Below, piece after piece: positions 1 to 11,856 of a stretch of 64,000 bases of DNA. This stretch comes from Rhizopus arrhizus (lineage: Eukaryota; Mucoromycota; Mucoromycetes; Mucorales; Rhizopodaceae), in NCBI GenBank assembly GCA_024220505.1, contig JAKZZE010000010.1:1302001-1366000 (forward strand). The letters run 5' to 3'. Positions within the stretch are counted from its first letter, which is position 1. The number at the start of each line of letters is the position of its first letter. The notes beneath the pieces are model-generated. The model was given only the letters and a program-made list of their open reading frames with translations. It was not told the origin of the DNA and searched no databases. Position numbers and translations under genes: made by a program.

Positions 1-1
1 A

Positions 2-286
2 AAGTATATCACCAGGATCCAAAAGTCAAGGACCTACCATTTATCAAGCGATATATCACAATTTGGAACTACTGTGCTGCCTGCCATATATATTGCTTGG
101 ATTATCAAAGACATCGTTAGAAATACGCATAATGTTATTCAAGAAAGCAATACGCACAACAACAATAGCAACATCCAAGGTTCAGAATGGCTTACCCAAT
201 ACTGGGAAGAGTCAGAGAAAGAAGATGCGCCAGAGACTTCATCGTCTCAAGAAAAGATTTTAAAAAAGAGTAAAAGCTATTATTAG
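2..286 (+). CDS. 3' end of an unidentified protein (partial)
   Basis: An open frame runs in from the left edge and stops at a TAG ending at 286. No internal start is needed, so this is a C-terminal fragment of about 94 residues. It has a short hydrophobic stretch (VLPAIYIAWIIKDIVR, about residues 25-40), then an Asn/Ser-rich linker, an acidic Glu/Ser patch and a Lys-rich end. That pattern fits the cytoplasmic tail of a membrane protein, but I recognise no family. The short overlapping frame that starts at 63 is a shadow. A multi-exon gene upstream would be needed to name it. Confidence 0.45.
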   Translation, partial: KYITRIQKSRTYHLSSDISQFGTTVLPAIYIAWIIKDIVRNTHNVIQESNTHNNNSNIQGSEWLTQYWEESEKEDAPETSSSQEKILKKSKSYY

Positions 287-485
287 CTACTATTATTAGT
301 TATTATTATTAGTATTTCAAATAAAAAAGTAACAGATACCAAGATTCAAACGAGATGTAGTGCAATGTCACAAAAATTATATATTCATTAGTTTGAAAAA
401 TAAACAAGGACAGAATAAAAAGATTAGTACTAATGCAAGGTTAAAAAGTGAATCTTCTTTATTAAATGTACGATCTTTTGCTTAC

Positions 486-518
<33 letters not shown>

Positions 519-678
519 GAGAAGGTACAGATAGACCTTATTCAAAACTGATCAACTGGTTTTCAAAAAATACAGTCAATTGAGTTCCAAAAATGGGCCA
601 ATTAAATTCAAAAATTAGATCGATTTTTTCCGTAAAGTGACCAATTGACGGTGGAAATATTGTATTTATTATTACTTT
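287..678. other. Intergenic region with a long T tract
   Basis: AT-rich spacer between the ends of two genes. It holds TTA-rich repeats just after the upstream stop (about 280-315) and a run of 29 T at 490-518. No coding frame longer than the low-complexity shadows is visible. Confidence 0.6.
490..518. repeat. Poly(T) tract, 29 nt
   Basis: Uninterrupted T run in an intergenic region. Confidence 0.95.
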
Positions 679-1397
679 TTAATTCTTCAACATTAAACCA
701 AAACGAAGACCAGCTACAGCCAAAGCAGCTACTTTAATTGCATCCAAGGCCATGTAACCCACCAGGCCAGTCAGAGGAGGAGATTGATGATCATAAACTC
801 CTTCAGCCATTGTTTCTCCACGACCAATCTGAATAGCACGCTTATTTAATCTTGGAGTGAAATAGGCAGATTGAATGACAGTGATGGCAATAGGAGCCAC
901 GGCAGCGGCCTTCAACATGTTGTCGACAAATCCATTGTTTTTAACAATACGATCATTCCAACTTATCAATAAGCCAAGGTTTAATAAGCTTACTTTGGTC
1001 TACATATAAAAGATGAGCTTCTTTTATTTTATTTGCCTTCGTCCATTCATGTTACCTCAAGCTTATTCATCCAACTAATTCTGTGACGACAAATATCGAC
1101 CTTTTGCCATTCATCCAAACTGGGTACAGCAGCTAAAAGTGGGGTTTCAAGAAAACCAACGTTCGTGATAGTAGCAAACCAGATAGCATTGAGTGCAGTT
1201 AGACTAAGAGTCAATTCACGTAAAGATGCTTTGCTAACACACGTCTTGTAAAGAATCAGACTGCAAGCTGCAGATGGAATAGCCACTTTAGCAGTAGACC
1301 AAGGATCTAGTAAGAATTTAGATAATTTGGATTGATCCTTAGGTGTAGGAGTAGAGATCGTGGTAGTAGAAGTAGTAGTTTTTTGAACAGAAGACAT
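679..1397 (-). CDS. Small multi-pass membrane protein, unknown family
   Basis: Two exons, 1397-1056 and 999-679, join in phase 0 across a 56-nt intron with GTAACA donor and TATATGTAG acceptor. They give 220 residues. The N-terminus is Ser/Thr-rich (about residues 1-25). It is followed by three or four hydrophobic segments: around KVAIPSAACSLILYK, LTLSLTALNAIWFATI, AAAVAPIAITVIQSA and the C-terminal VGYMALDAIKVAALAVAGL. There is no signal peptide. The start is the first ATG of the open frame. I do not recognise the family; a small integral membrane protein of an organelle or the ER is an inference from hydropathy only. It shares the 1398-1686 interval with the divergent alpha-actinin gene. Confidence 0.7.
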
Positions 1398-1686
1398 ATT
1401 TTAATGAAAAAGAAGAAAAAGATAAATTCTTGCTTTAATAGAAAAAATAAAATGAGAAACCCTTTACATAAATATATTTTATATGACATATCCATGCCAT
1501 CATTTCATACTATTGTTCTTTTTCGGTGATTTAAATACATTGTTTGTGTCCCCAAGAAGGTGAATGTTTCTTGAGGGTCCAAATAAGGGAAAAATGTAAA
1601 AAAAGAGCATGATGCAGCCTTAATAATAATAACAATCGCTCTACTTTCTATTATTATTTTTTCTTTTCATCTTTATATATAATATT

Positions 1687-4257
1687 ATGACTAGTTATTT
1701 AACCTCCAATTTGAACCAACTTCCTTTAAAAAAGCCCTTTGAAGGTAATATAAAATATTTGATTTTATTATGTATAATAACAAAAACAATAATAGAGAAG
1801 GGAAGAATGGTGAATGCTTGGGAGCTGATTCAAAGGAAAAGTAAGTAAAAATAAACCTATTGTTTATGATTCTCTGCTAATTTAATATAATTTATAGCTT
1901 TTACAAAATGGTACAAAGTCATTTCTCTTTGCATGAATTTTTTTTTTTTTCCTTACACATATTTCGTAGGGTCAACAATAAGCTTGATATTAAAAATATA
2001 CCAAACATCAACCATTTAAATGAAGATTTAGCAAATGGTGTTCGCTTAATACAGTTACTTGTAAGCACTAATCTATAATGTAAAAGAAATATTACTAATT
2101 ATTAATAGGAAATTATTGGTGGTGAATCCCTAAGACCTTATAATATGAACCCAACCATGATTTTCCAAAAGATGGAAAATGTGAATAAAGCATTAGACTT
2201 TATTAAGTCAAGAGGAGTTGCATTAACAAATATTGGCGCAGAAGATATTGTCAATAAGAATCTAAAGCTAGTCTTGGGTATGCTTTGGACAATTATTTTA
2301 AGATTTACCATTGCTGATATCAAGTAAAGTTTTTTTTTTATTATAATAATAGCTGTGCTTGCTAATACCTTTTTTATATAGTCAAGATGGAAAGAATGCT
2401 AAAGAAGGACTTTTGCTTTGGTGCCAGCGTAAAACTGCACAATATGAAGAAGTAGATGTACAAGATTTTACTTATAGTTGGACAGATGGCCTTGCACTGT
2501 AAGTACATAATATAGAAAAAAAAACATATAACGATACTGAATTGTAATGAAATAGATGTGCTTTAATACATCATCACCATCCAGAATTATTAGATTTTGA
2601 TGCTTTAGATAAGGTTATTAGTTTATATCACTTTATATATCAAAACACTGTAATATTAATATCATACATTAGACTGATAGACACGGAAATACAGCCTTAG
2701 CTTTTGAAATTGCTGAAAAGAACTTTAATATTCCCGTAAGTCATTCATTACCTATCTAGTGTGCACAAGTTCATACTTGCATTAATAGAAATTATTGGAT
2801 GTTGAAGATCTGTGTGATATTTCAAAACCAGATGAAAGATCAGTCATGACTTATGTAGCTGAATACTTTCATGCCTTTTCTGCCTTGGGTAAAACGAAAT
2901 ATACTTTATACAAAACTAAAGCTAATCTATATGAAATAGATGAATTCGAAACAGCCGGTAGAAGAGTAGCTAAATTTGCTGATGTCTTGGTGTCTGTTTG
3001 GGAAATGAAGCATTACTATGAAGAACGTGTGATTGCAGTAAGTTATGACTTATAACAAAAGTAGCTAAAGGCTAATAAAAAAAATACAGTTAATGGAAGC
3101 TGTTGAGCTGATTCAAGAGGACTGGGAATCAACTGAATTAACAGATAGTTATATTGACGCCAAAGAAAAGAGTACAAGTTTCGCCATCTATAAAAGCACA
3201 CAAAAGAGAGAATGGCTGGCTGAAAAAAGAGATATTGATGCCCTGCTGGGAAACATTCAAACAAAAGCAAAGACATACAACTTGAAGCCTTATTACCCAC
3301 CACCCGGGCTGACACTCAAAGATTTGGATGATACCTGGACTCAGTTACTATTAAATGAAGCTAGATATCATCGCAGAATTAACAGCACCATTCGACAGTA
3401 AAATACAGAGTATATTTCTAATAATATTTATTAATCGGTTCTATTTGTTAGAATCAAAGAAGGCCTTCGAAAAGCATTTGCAGAAGCAGCTAATGATTTT
3501 CAAGAGCAATTGGATACAATCTCTGCCAAACTAGTAAATCTTGAAGGAAGCTTACAGTCTCAACTAAAGATGGTTCAAAACCTCACTAGTCTATTTGAGC
3601 CCTTACAGTATTCATTGGATATCATTCAAATGTTAGATCAAGAATGTATCGAAGCTAACACTGAAGAAAATGATTATACAGTCTATTCATTTGAAGACTT
3701 AAGGTTTGGCCTGGATTTAGTGAAAGAAGCAGTACAAAAGAAGAGTGCATTTATACAAAACCAAGTAAAATGATAATGATATGTATATACTATGTTCTAA
3801 TCAATAAGCCTAGATTATCTCTCGAAACATGACAAATCTTACACCCGCACAACTAGAAGAGTTTGAACAAACATTTAGATACTTTGACAAGAATAATACG
3901 AACACACTGACTGTATCTGACTTCAAGTATGCTATATCCAGTTTAGGAATTGTTTATGACAATGATAAATTGGAAAATATATTTTACACAATCACCAATG
4001 ACAATGACTTTGCTACCTTTGAGCAATTTATCCGCTTTATGGTCTCTGTAACAGAGGATAAATCAACGCCCGATCAACTTAGAGACTCATTTAGAACCAT
4101 GGCTGGCGACAAACCCTTTGTGACAGAAATGGACTTAAAAATGAGCCAAGTGCCGATGAAGATGATTGACTACTTGAAAGAAACAATGCCAAAGAGTCGT
4201 GAAAATGAACAAGAAGGATATGATTATGAGCTTTATGTTGAACGAATGTTTAATTAA
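1687..4257 (+). CDS. Alpha-actinin (two CH domains, spectrin-like rod, EF-hand domain)
   Basis: Actin-filament cross-linker of the contractile ring and cortical actin. Twelve exons were assembled: 1687-1744, 1796-1840, 1898-1910, 1970-2060, 2109-2323, 2382-2498, 2556-2613, 2673-2735, 2789-3037, 3090-3397, 3452-3764 and 3814-4257. They sum to 657 codons plus stop. The actin-binding region begins with the typical RKTFTKWVNNKL. CH1 follows ([14 protein letters not shown]), then CH2 ([27 protein letters not shown]). The rod (about residues 240-510) is short, as in fungal alpha-actinins. The C-terminus is a calmodulin-like EF-hand pair ([20 protein letters not shown], about residues 520-550). The third exon is only 13 nt. 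The first exon is the least certain: translation could instead begin at ATG 1807, giving [11 protein letters not shown]. Another small protein gene diverges upstream. Confidence 0.93.
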
Positions 4258-4446
4258 TAAACACACGTGCCTTGTTCATAAACAGGGGCATCAAAGGTTT
4301 TAGAATTACTGCTACCCCAAAACCACTGAGTGAAATCATCAAGACACACCATTTTCCCGGGTAGTTTTTCGGACGGGACAATGGGAGCATGAGGCCGTCC
4401 AATAAAAATCGCATGATCTCCGATAACTTGCTTGAGTTTTAAACAC
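4254..4446 (-). pseudogene. Possible antisense coding relic, flavin-reductase-like
   Basis: A 64-codon frame (ATG at 4446) fills the gap between the alpha-actinin stop and the start of the b5 reductase gene, on the other strand. It reads as ordinary protein rather than low complexity, including VIGDHAIFIGRPHAP and MVCLDDFTQWFWG. The GDHxxFIG segment resembles a strand of flavin-reductase-like split-barrel proteins, but that is an impression from a short match. There is no room for upstream exons before the neighbouring gene. It is therefore either a tiny gene or a remnant; a chance frame cannot be excluded. Confidence 0.25.
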
Positions 4447-4482
4447 ATCCTTTTTCTTTCCTTCTTTTTAAGTATAATTAAG

Positions 4483-5712
<1,230 letters not shown>

Positions 5713-5747
5713 TAATAAAAATAAGGAATTTATTTATAAAAGAAATT

Positions 5748-5768
5748 GGAAAGAGAGAGAGAGAGAGT
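5748..5768. repeat. GA microsatellite between convergent genes
   Basis: A short run of GA dinucleotides lies in the roughly 90-bp gap between the b5 reductase and methyltransferase stops. Both 3' ends probably fall here. Confidence 0.7.
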
Positions 5769-5803
5769 ATTTACAATTTTACAATAGAAAGAAATCAATA
5801 TTT

Positions 5804-7232
5804 TCATATAACAGTATCAAGCGGTTTCTCTGCTGTAAATATTTTCCACTGACAAAAACTATTATATTTTTCAAATTCTGGTAATGCGTCTGCACATACT
5901 TGATCATATTCTTCTGGATTTACTTTAATTTCAGTACACCACCAACGTTTCATTGATTTAAATAAGGATTTAATTTGTTCTTTATAAAGGTATCCATACT
6001 GTTTTTGTACTAAAATAGAAAAGTTATAGAGCATGTAATTTGAGATTGAATAACAGTATGATTTACGTTGATCTGTTGGCCATTCACCAATGGGTATATC
6101 TATTGTTTGTTCTACAATATTGATATAACCTGCTTGTTGCAGGTATTCATATAAATGGTTTGTGTAACCTTGGCGAACACCCATTGTTGCCGCAGCAGCA
6201 GAATACCAATTATTAATTCTATCCAAGACTGGTCCAGGCCTTTTGAATAACAAATCTAATGTTTTACTGTTATTATTTATCATAAAAAGTATAAAGGCTA
6301 TTTACCATATTCTACCAATTCAATTTTTCCTCCTTGTTTTGTTATTCTGTAAAACTCACTAATCAAATTTGGCCATAGTTTAAAAGGTAGAATAGTAGCT
6401 ACATCTCTTTGATAAATAAAATCAAATGTATTGTTACTAAAAGACAAGGGAGTCGTCAATAGATTCCCTTGCTGAAAACAAATATTTTCTGCTTGACCAA
6501 CATTAACAGAACTTTTAGCAAAGCTTAAATTTTCCTTTTCAAAAGAAGGCAAAACGTTCATTCCTATGACTTGACACGTTGGATAATCATGAGCCATTTC
6601 AAGTGACCAAAGACCTAGAAGAATAATAATTATAAATAAATTACAATAAATAAACAACCTCTATTTACCCACTCCACAAGCACTTTCTAATATCTTTTTT
6701 GGTTCATTTAATTTTACGTGAATGTTTCCTTGAAATACTTGTTTTAAGATATAATGCTATTATAACATTTAAAACGAGTAGAGATAAATTTATTTTCTTA
6801 CTTGTCTTGTCTGTCTAATGATATCAATTAATTTTGATATATTGTATCACTCTATCATTGTTACCTGTCTAATTCTTTTTCTGCACCATATTCATACATC
6901 CACATATTATGATGAGTTGATTCAGTAAAGGTATTTATTGTTGGTGTATTGGGTTCAATCTCATCTGAAGCAATAGAAGACATACTTTGATTATCTTGAT
7001 TGCTACCTAAAGGATAAATGACTGATGATAAAGGCACAAGAGGTGTGATATGGTCAGCAGTGACCAATTGATGTCGTACTGGTCTGACAGACACTGTTTT
7101 CCCTGAAAGCCTTTTGATAGAAGGATTAAAGGATAACTTGTTGAATTTAACTGAATCAGTTTGTTTACTGTTTGATCGAGTTTTTTGTAGTGGATAATTA
7201 ATAGACTCGTCTTTACTGACTGAGTTACCCAT
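5804..7232 (-). CDS. SAM-dependent methyltransferase with candidate N-myristoylation site
   Basis: Five exons: 7232-6865, 6814-6802 (13 nt), 6756-6669, 6614-6306 and 6255-5804. They sum to 409 residues. The protein opens MGNSVSKDES; Gly2 and Ser6 fit the N-myristoylation consensus, so membrane attachment is plausible. After a disordered Ser/Thr-rich region of about 115 residues comes a class I methyltransferase fold: RQHYILKQVFQGN, the SAM-binding motif ILESACGVGLWSLEMA, a post-I acidic/hydrophobic segment CQVIGMNV, FDFIYQRDVATILPF and KQGGKIELVEY. This layout matches the LaeA/UMTA-like fungal methyltransferases, whose substrates are mostly unknown. Phase analysis selects acceptor 6256, giving VEYDLLFKRPG. 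The start codon is immediately downstream of A- and GA-rich tracts on the transcribed strand. Confidence 0.88.
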
Positions 7233-7272
7233 GAATGAATTAAAAAAAAAAAAAAAAAAGAAAGAGAAAAAG

Positions 7273-7275
<3 letters not shown>

Positions 7276-7305
<30 letters not shown>
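7276..7305. repeat. GA microsatellite upstream of the methyltransferase
   Basis: About 14 GA dinucleotides immediately 5' of the methyltransferase start, next to A-rich tracts. On the gene's own strand this is a CT-rich leader. Confidence 0.85.
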
Positions 7306-7307
<2 letters not shown>

Positions 7308-10120
7308 TGCACACGATGTTTGAAATAGCAAGTGAAATCTTGATGGGAAAAAAAAAAAAAAGTTTAGTCTTTTTTTTTTTTTTTTTTCTTTTTTTTTTTC
7401 TTCTTCTTTTTAATCAAATAATAAGAAAAGGAGAAACCATTTATCTTTTCCTCATTTATTAAATAGTATTCATTATTCTTTTCTTTTTAATACGTTTTTA
7501 TCCAAATCATACAATTTTATCAAGAATAAACGTGTTTAATTTTACTTCTTTTTAAATTTGGTTTGGCTTTGGTCTTGAATTGTATTCCTAAACATTCTTT
7601 TCTAAAACCATTGTTCCTTTATTTTTTTATTAACCACACATTAAAAGCCTTTATATGTGTAACTAACCAATAGCATTTGATCAGCGATTCGGATAAAAAT
7701 TAATGACGTGATTCTTTTATTTAATTCCCATTTTTATACTCTCAGTCGATCACTCCTCTTTTTTTTTTGTCTTTTAAAGTAAAAGGAGTTTTAATAAAAA
7801 TAGAGCGTAATAATACATGAATATTTAAAGAAAATAAAGATGCAACTATTTACTTGATATTCTATCAAAAGAAGTGAAATGGTTCTAAAAATATAAGTTT
7901 TACACTTGTTTTAAACTGAGTTAAAATATTGAAAAGAACTTTCTTTCTTGGAACGCGTAAAAATATAACAAATACATGATTATTTTTTAATGAAAATTTT
8001 GTTTATTCCCTTGATATCATCAACTATCTCCTATTGATTAGACTGAGAAGTTTCAACCTCTTTTTGTTTTTCAAAAAGATGTTTGTAGTAAGCTTTTTCA
8101 TCTTCTTTACGTGTCAGAAATCATTGAAAACAGCATGTTTCACAAAAGCATACATTTTATTTTTCTATATTCATAAAAAGTAATGATAATCATAGAATCA
8201 AAGCAAATTCCTTTGTAAACTCAATTCGCTCAAGAATCTCAAAGCCAAATAGGTTGTTTTCAAAAGGCTTAAGGAAGGGACTTTTTTTTTTTTATTTGCA
8301 ACAAAGTATGACAACTGATGCCACTAAGAACCAATCATGTCTACTATTCTTAATTTCCAAAGTAAGGACTCCGGCCAACACTGTCCACATTTAGAATGGA
8401 TGAGCACAAGAGTAAAATTTTGATCTGAATATTCACTTGATAAAAAGCTTACAATCGAATCCAAAAAGAAAGTTTTCAGTGTGATATCAATGACAGATTA
8501 CACACTGCGAGCTTTACATACACTTTGTGAAAATAAAGCACTCAGGGACCATGACATCATTTGTTTGTTTCTTTTTTCCACGCGAGCAGAATGGCACGTG
8601 CACAACAGAAATTCTGTGTAGTTGGTCTCTGACTGAAAGAGGTAAACGATGAACTCCGTTTATGTCCGGTGATAGTTTTTTATTATTATTTCAAGCCTTC
8701 CATTTACAATGTTTGGAATTAGAACATGGGCCTATTCAGATTTTATTGTGACATTCCATTTTAGGATTTGAAATATTTTTCAATCACTGTGAATGCGAAT
8801 TATTTGGGATATGACATTTAGGTCTTTCAAATACATCAAAAGAATTGTTTATTAAATACAGTTAATAACAAGATTGATACTCTACAATATCAAATGTACA
8901 TTCTTACTTTTAAGTCTGATGGATGAACAAACAATAAGACGGTTAAAATGTATCCTTAAGAGTAGTCATGGATACCACTAAAGCATTGGTTTGTTCTCTA
9001 TTTAAATCCAGTATGACAACCGTTATTTGATGATTTTATAAACAACAAGCACAGCCTCGACATAGTAAATCAATGAATCGTGATGATTGGCTTGATCATG
9101 TTAGGATCACTTGTATTTCTCAATTGTTTATATGCGTTCAAGAAATAAACAAGTGATAATCAGGAATAAAGAAACAATAAAATGATCTGTGTGCACTGAC
9201 AAAAAGAACAAACCATCTTGGGCTTGTTGCTCATGACCTTTACTAGACCTATTCCATAATGAATGAATTCTTTAAGCAAGCATTGAGACCTCAATCGTTA
9301 AAATCTTTCAACCGAATTTCTGTGTGTCTACCAAGATTATAATTCCGATCACTATATCCATTTTAGTACTTTGGCACCCGTGTCTTTTTTTGTAGTCTAT
9401 ACGGCAACTCACGGAAGTGAAAATTTTTGAGGCATTTTTTTTTTTTTTCATTATTTTTAATTGGTGAATTGATTTATCTTTAATTATTTTGTATGTCATT
9501 TTCAGATTTAGAAATTCACTGTCAAAAAAAAAAAGGCAATGATTTCCCAATCACATACAAGTTTTAATAAAAGAATAGACGTTGACTGCTTAGCAAACTG
9601 TCTTTTAATTTTGCACAAATCAATTGTTGTATCTTGTGTATCAGAAAAACAGGGCCAAATGATATCATTTAGATGCAAGCCCGGCACCTTATTCCCGCCA
9701 GCTCTAAATTTTATAATTTAAAAAAAGGGGCCCCTTTATCCTAGGCTACAAATAACAATCGATATTTGTTTAATGCCTTCATTTATGATAGAATAATAAC
9801 AAGACATTTAAAATGCTCAAAAGGATTTGATCTCTTGTGCTCAATTTTGAAGTAAGCCACGTTGTTTAAGGTTGTACTTTAGAAAGTCTAAAAAAGGGAA
9901 AACTGATCCATAAACTGTAAAAATGTTAATATTTTATAATAAATCGGTCACTATTCTTCAATTTATTCATCCATTTATAACTCAATAAAAAAAGATGCTT
10001 CTTTTTTTTTAAATGTATAGAATTCTGTCCAGGTCATTTATTCCTAAAAAAGGATTTTATGCGTAACATAACAAGTTACAGAAAAGAAGAATTGCCTTTT
10101 CTAGAATGAAAAATCAGAGC

Positions 10121-10128
10121 ATATAAAA
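10121..10128 (+). promoter_or_regulatory. TATA-like box of the zinc-finger gene
   Basis: ATATAAAA lies about 160 bp upstream of the ATG at 10290. A pyrimidine-rich leader and a GT microsatellite (10232-10251) lie between. Confidence 0.45.
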
Positions 10129-10231
10129 GACCCAATGTATATAAGTTGTGTGTGTGAAAGAAAGATTTTTTTTTTCCCTTTTTCTTCTTCTTTTTTTTTT
10201 AAAAAAAAAAATCATATTCACATTTTAAATA

Positions 10232-10251
10232 GTGTGTGTGTGTGTGTGTGT
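10232..10251. repeat. GT microsatellite in a probable 5' leader
   Basis: Ten GT dinucleotides about 40 bp before the zinc-finger protein start codon. Confidence 0.85.
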
Positions 10252-10289
10252 ATAGTAACAAAGAAAAAGAGAAAAAAAAAGCTTAAACC

Positions 10290-11460
10290 ATGGACAACGC
10301 AACCTATGACTTTTCTTCTGTTTTTGAAGACCCTATTTTTGCTACCTCTTTTGACAATAAATCATATAACTTTAATGAAGGCAATTACCTTTCTGATCCT
10401 TCAACTGTGCTTCAAGTCACTTTATCTACTGAGAGTGATTTATTAGATCAAGACTTTTCACCTGTTGCGACAACTACACCTATTGATATACCCAAGTCTC
10501 AATCTTCTTGTTCATATAATATACCACTCAATAATCAAAATTTTGAAGGTAAAATGATACCAATCGTTCTTAACTCAAGTACTCACAGTGATTATAGCTC
10601 TTTTACCTACTTCATATACTTCCTCTGTCAACAATCAAGACTTGACGTCTTATACCAATAGTCTTTCAAACATGTCGCGCTCACCCTTCATTGCGCCTGA
10701 TGATTTAGCCTCTTGGTTTGATGAGCTAGCAGTACGATCACCTTCAGCAGGATCCATCTATTCAAGTCACAGTCCACTACAGATCGGTAGTCCTTCTTCA
10801 CCCCTTTGCTTTAGTGGATCCAACACACCTAATCACTTCTTGGCAAGTAGTCCAAACTCTCATCTTCTTGGTAGCCCCTTGATACAAGACCCTGTCTTGT
10901 CAACATCACCACTGGCTCAAAATTACAATCTAGCCTATCTTTCACCCACCTTAAGACCTACTTTATTTCGACAAAACAACAAATCACCCATCTGCAGTCC
11001 TCGTACTCGATTCTTACCACTCACCCAACATCTCTCTCAACAACAAGCAAAAGAGAGCACAACTGATTTTGTTACTTCTCCTTACCTTCCAGAAGAAGAC
11101 AATGTGCCGGTGGCGACCGCAGACGGATTCGATGAGCTGTCTGACCTCCTTTTTGGCAACGTGCAAGACCTAGAGCTTTTTCCAGCTGTCGTGTTACCAC
11201 CTTCCTCACCACAGCCACAACCGGAGATTAAAAAGGCAAGAAATAACAAGACAAAACGAGGTACCAAGATTCACAGATGCCCCTATTGCAATCATACTAG
11301 TAACCGTGCCAACAACATGCGTGAACACGTACAAATACATAATCCAAACAGGCCAAAGCCCTTTTGTTGTAAAATATGTGATAGAGCATTTGCAAGAAAG
11401 CATGATATGAAAAGACACTACTTGTCTTGTAAGAAGTACTCAAACAAACCTTCCATGTAG
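10290..11460 (+). CDS. C2H2-type zinc-finger transcription factor
   Basis: Two exons (10290-10548 and 10598-11460) join in frame to give 373 residues. The long N-terminal part is Ser/Pro/Asn-rich with acidic patches (LLDQDFSP, DDLASWFDEL, FDELSDLLFGN), as in activation domains. A basic stretch (KKARNNKTKRGTK) precedes two C-terminal fingers. Finger 1 is CPYC-x12-H-x3-H (HRCPYCNHTSNRANNMREH). Finger 2 is CKIC-x12-H-x3-C (FARKHDMKRHYLSC), so the last ligand is Cys instead of His. The FARKHDMKRH segment resembles the Crz1-type and related stress-response finger families, but I cannot assign an orthologue. The product is nuclear, and the target genes are unknown. It follows a 3-kb gene-poor region with a TATA-like box. 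Confidence 0.88.
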
Positions 11461-11856
11461 AATTGTATTATTTGTGTGTAAATAACTTTAGATTTTCTCT
11501 TTAATTTTTTTATATTCTTTATTATTGTTATGTATATCTTTTTTTTTTTATTCTATATATTTGTGTTGTATCAAATAAAACATTGGAGGAGGGAGAAGGA
11601 GGAAAAAGAATGTTCATATGATTTTGTTATATATTTGCCTTACACAGAACATATTAGATTGTGAATATATAATCTCTTTTGTATCCCTAATCCATCAAGC
11701 GTTACAAAGAAGGTTCTAAAGAAGCCATCACTGCAACCTTTTTGCATGAATTTTGTCCGGTCAGTGAGGAGAGAAGCGGCCTTTGAATTTAATGGAACTC
11801 TCTTTTTTTGACAACTTGCACCTCTTGACTCGTTCTCTCCTCCTTTTTTAAATAAA
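11461..11856. other. Terminator of zinc-finger gene and promoter of eL36
   Basis: The first part is T-rich with AATAAA-like sequence around 11574-11580. The second part is pyrimidine-rich (about 11800-11850, CTC/TTT runs), typical of the leaders of ribosomal protein genes. No coding frame on the plus strand before ATG 11857; the minus-strand frame here is a shadow. Confidence 0.5.

Larger units (their letters stand above)
7233..10289. other. 3-kb gene-poor divergent intergenic region
   Basis: No supportable coding frame lies between the methyltransferase start and the zinc-finger start. The region holds a GA microsatellite (about 7276-7305), A and T tracts (about 7348-7362 and 7370-7397), a palindromic GCACGTGC E-box-like site at 8594-8601 and many short homopolymers. 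Both flanking genes point away from it, so it is their shared upstream DNA. Confidence 0.6.

Noticed and set aside
679..969. Treating the two halves of the small membrane protein as separate genes.
   Set aside because: A GT-AG intron with TATATGTAG acceptor joins them in frame, and the second half has no ATG start of its own.
7007..7331. Longer minus-strand starts upstream of the methyltransferase ATG.
   Set aside because: They only add translated GA and poly(A/T) repeats (Ser-Leu and Phe runs). ATG 7232 gives a clean N-terminus.
10135..10446. A plus-strand frame of 103 codons crossing the start of the zinc-finger gene.
   Set aside because: It is made of the GT repeat, poly(T) leader and an out-of-frame reading of the real exon.
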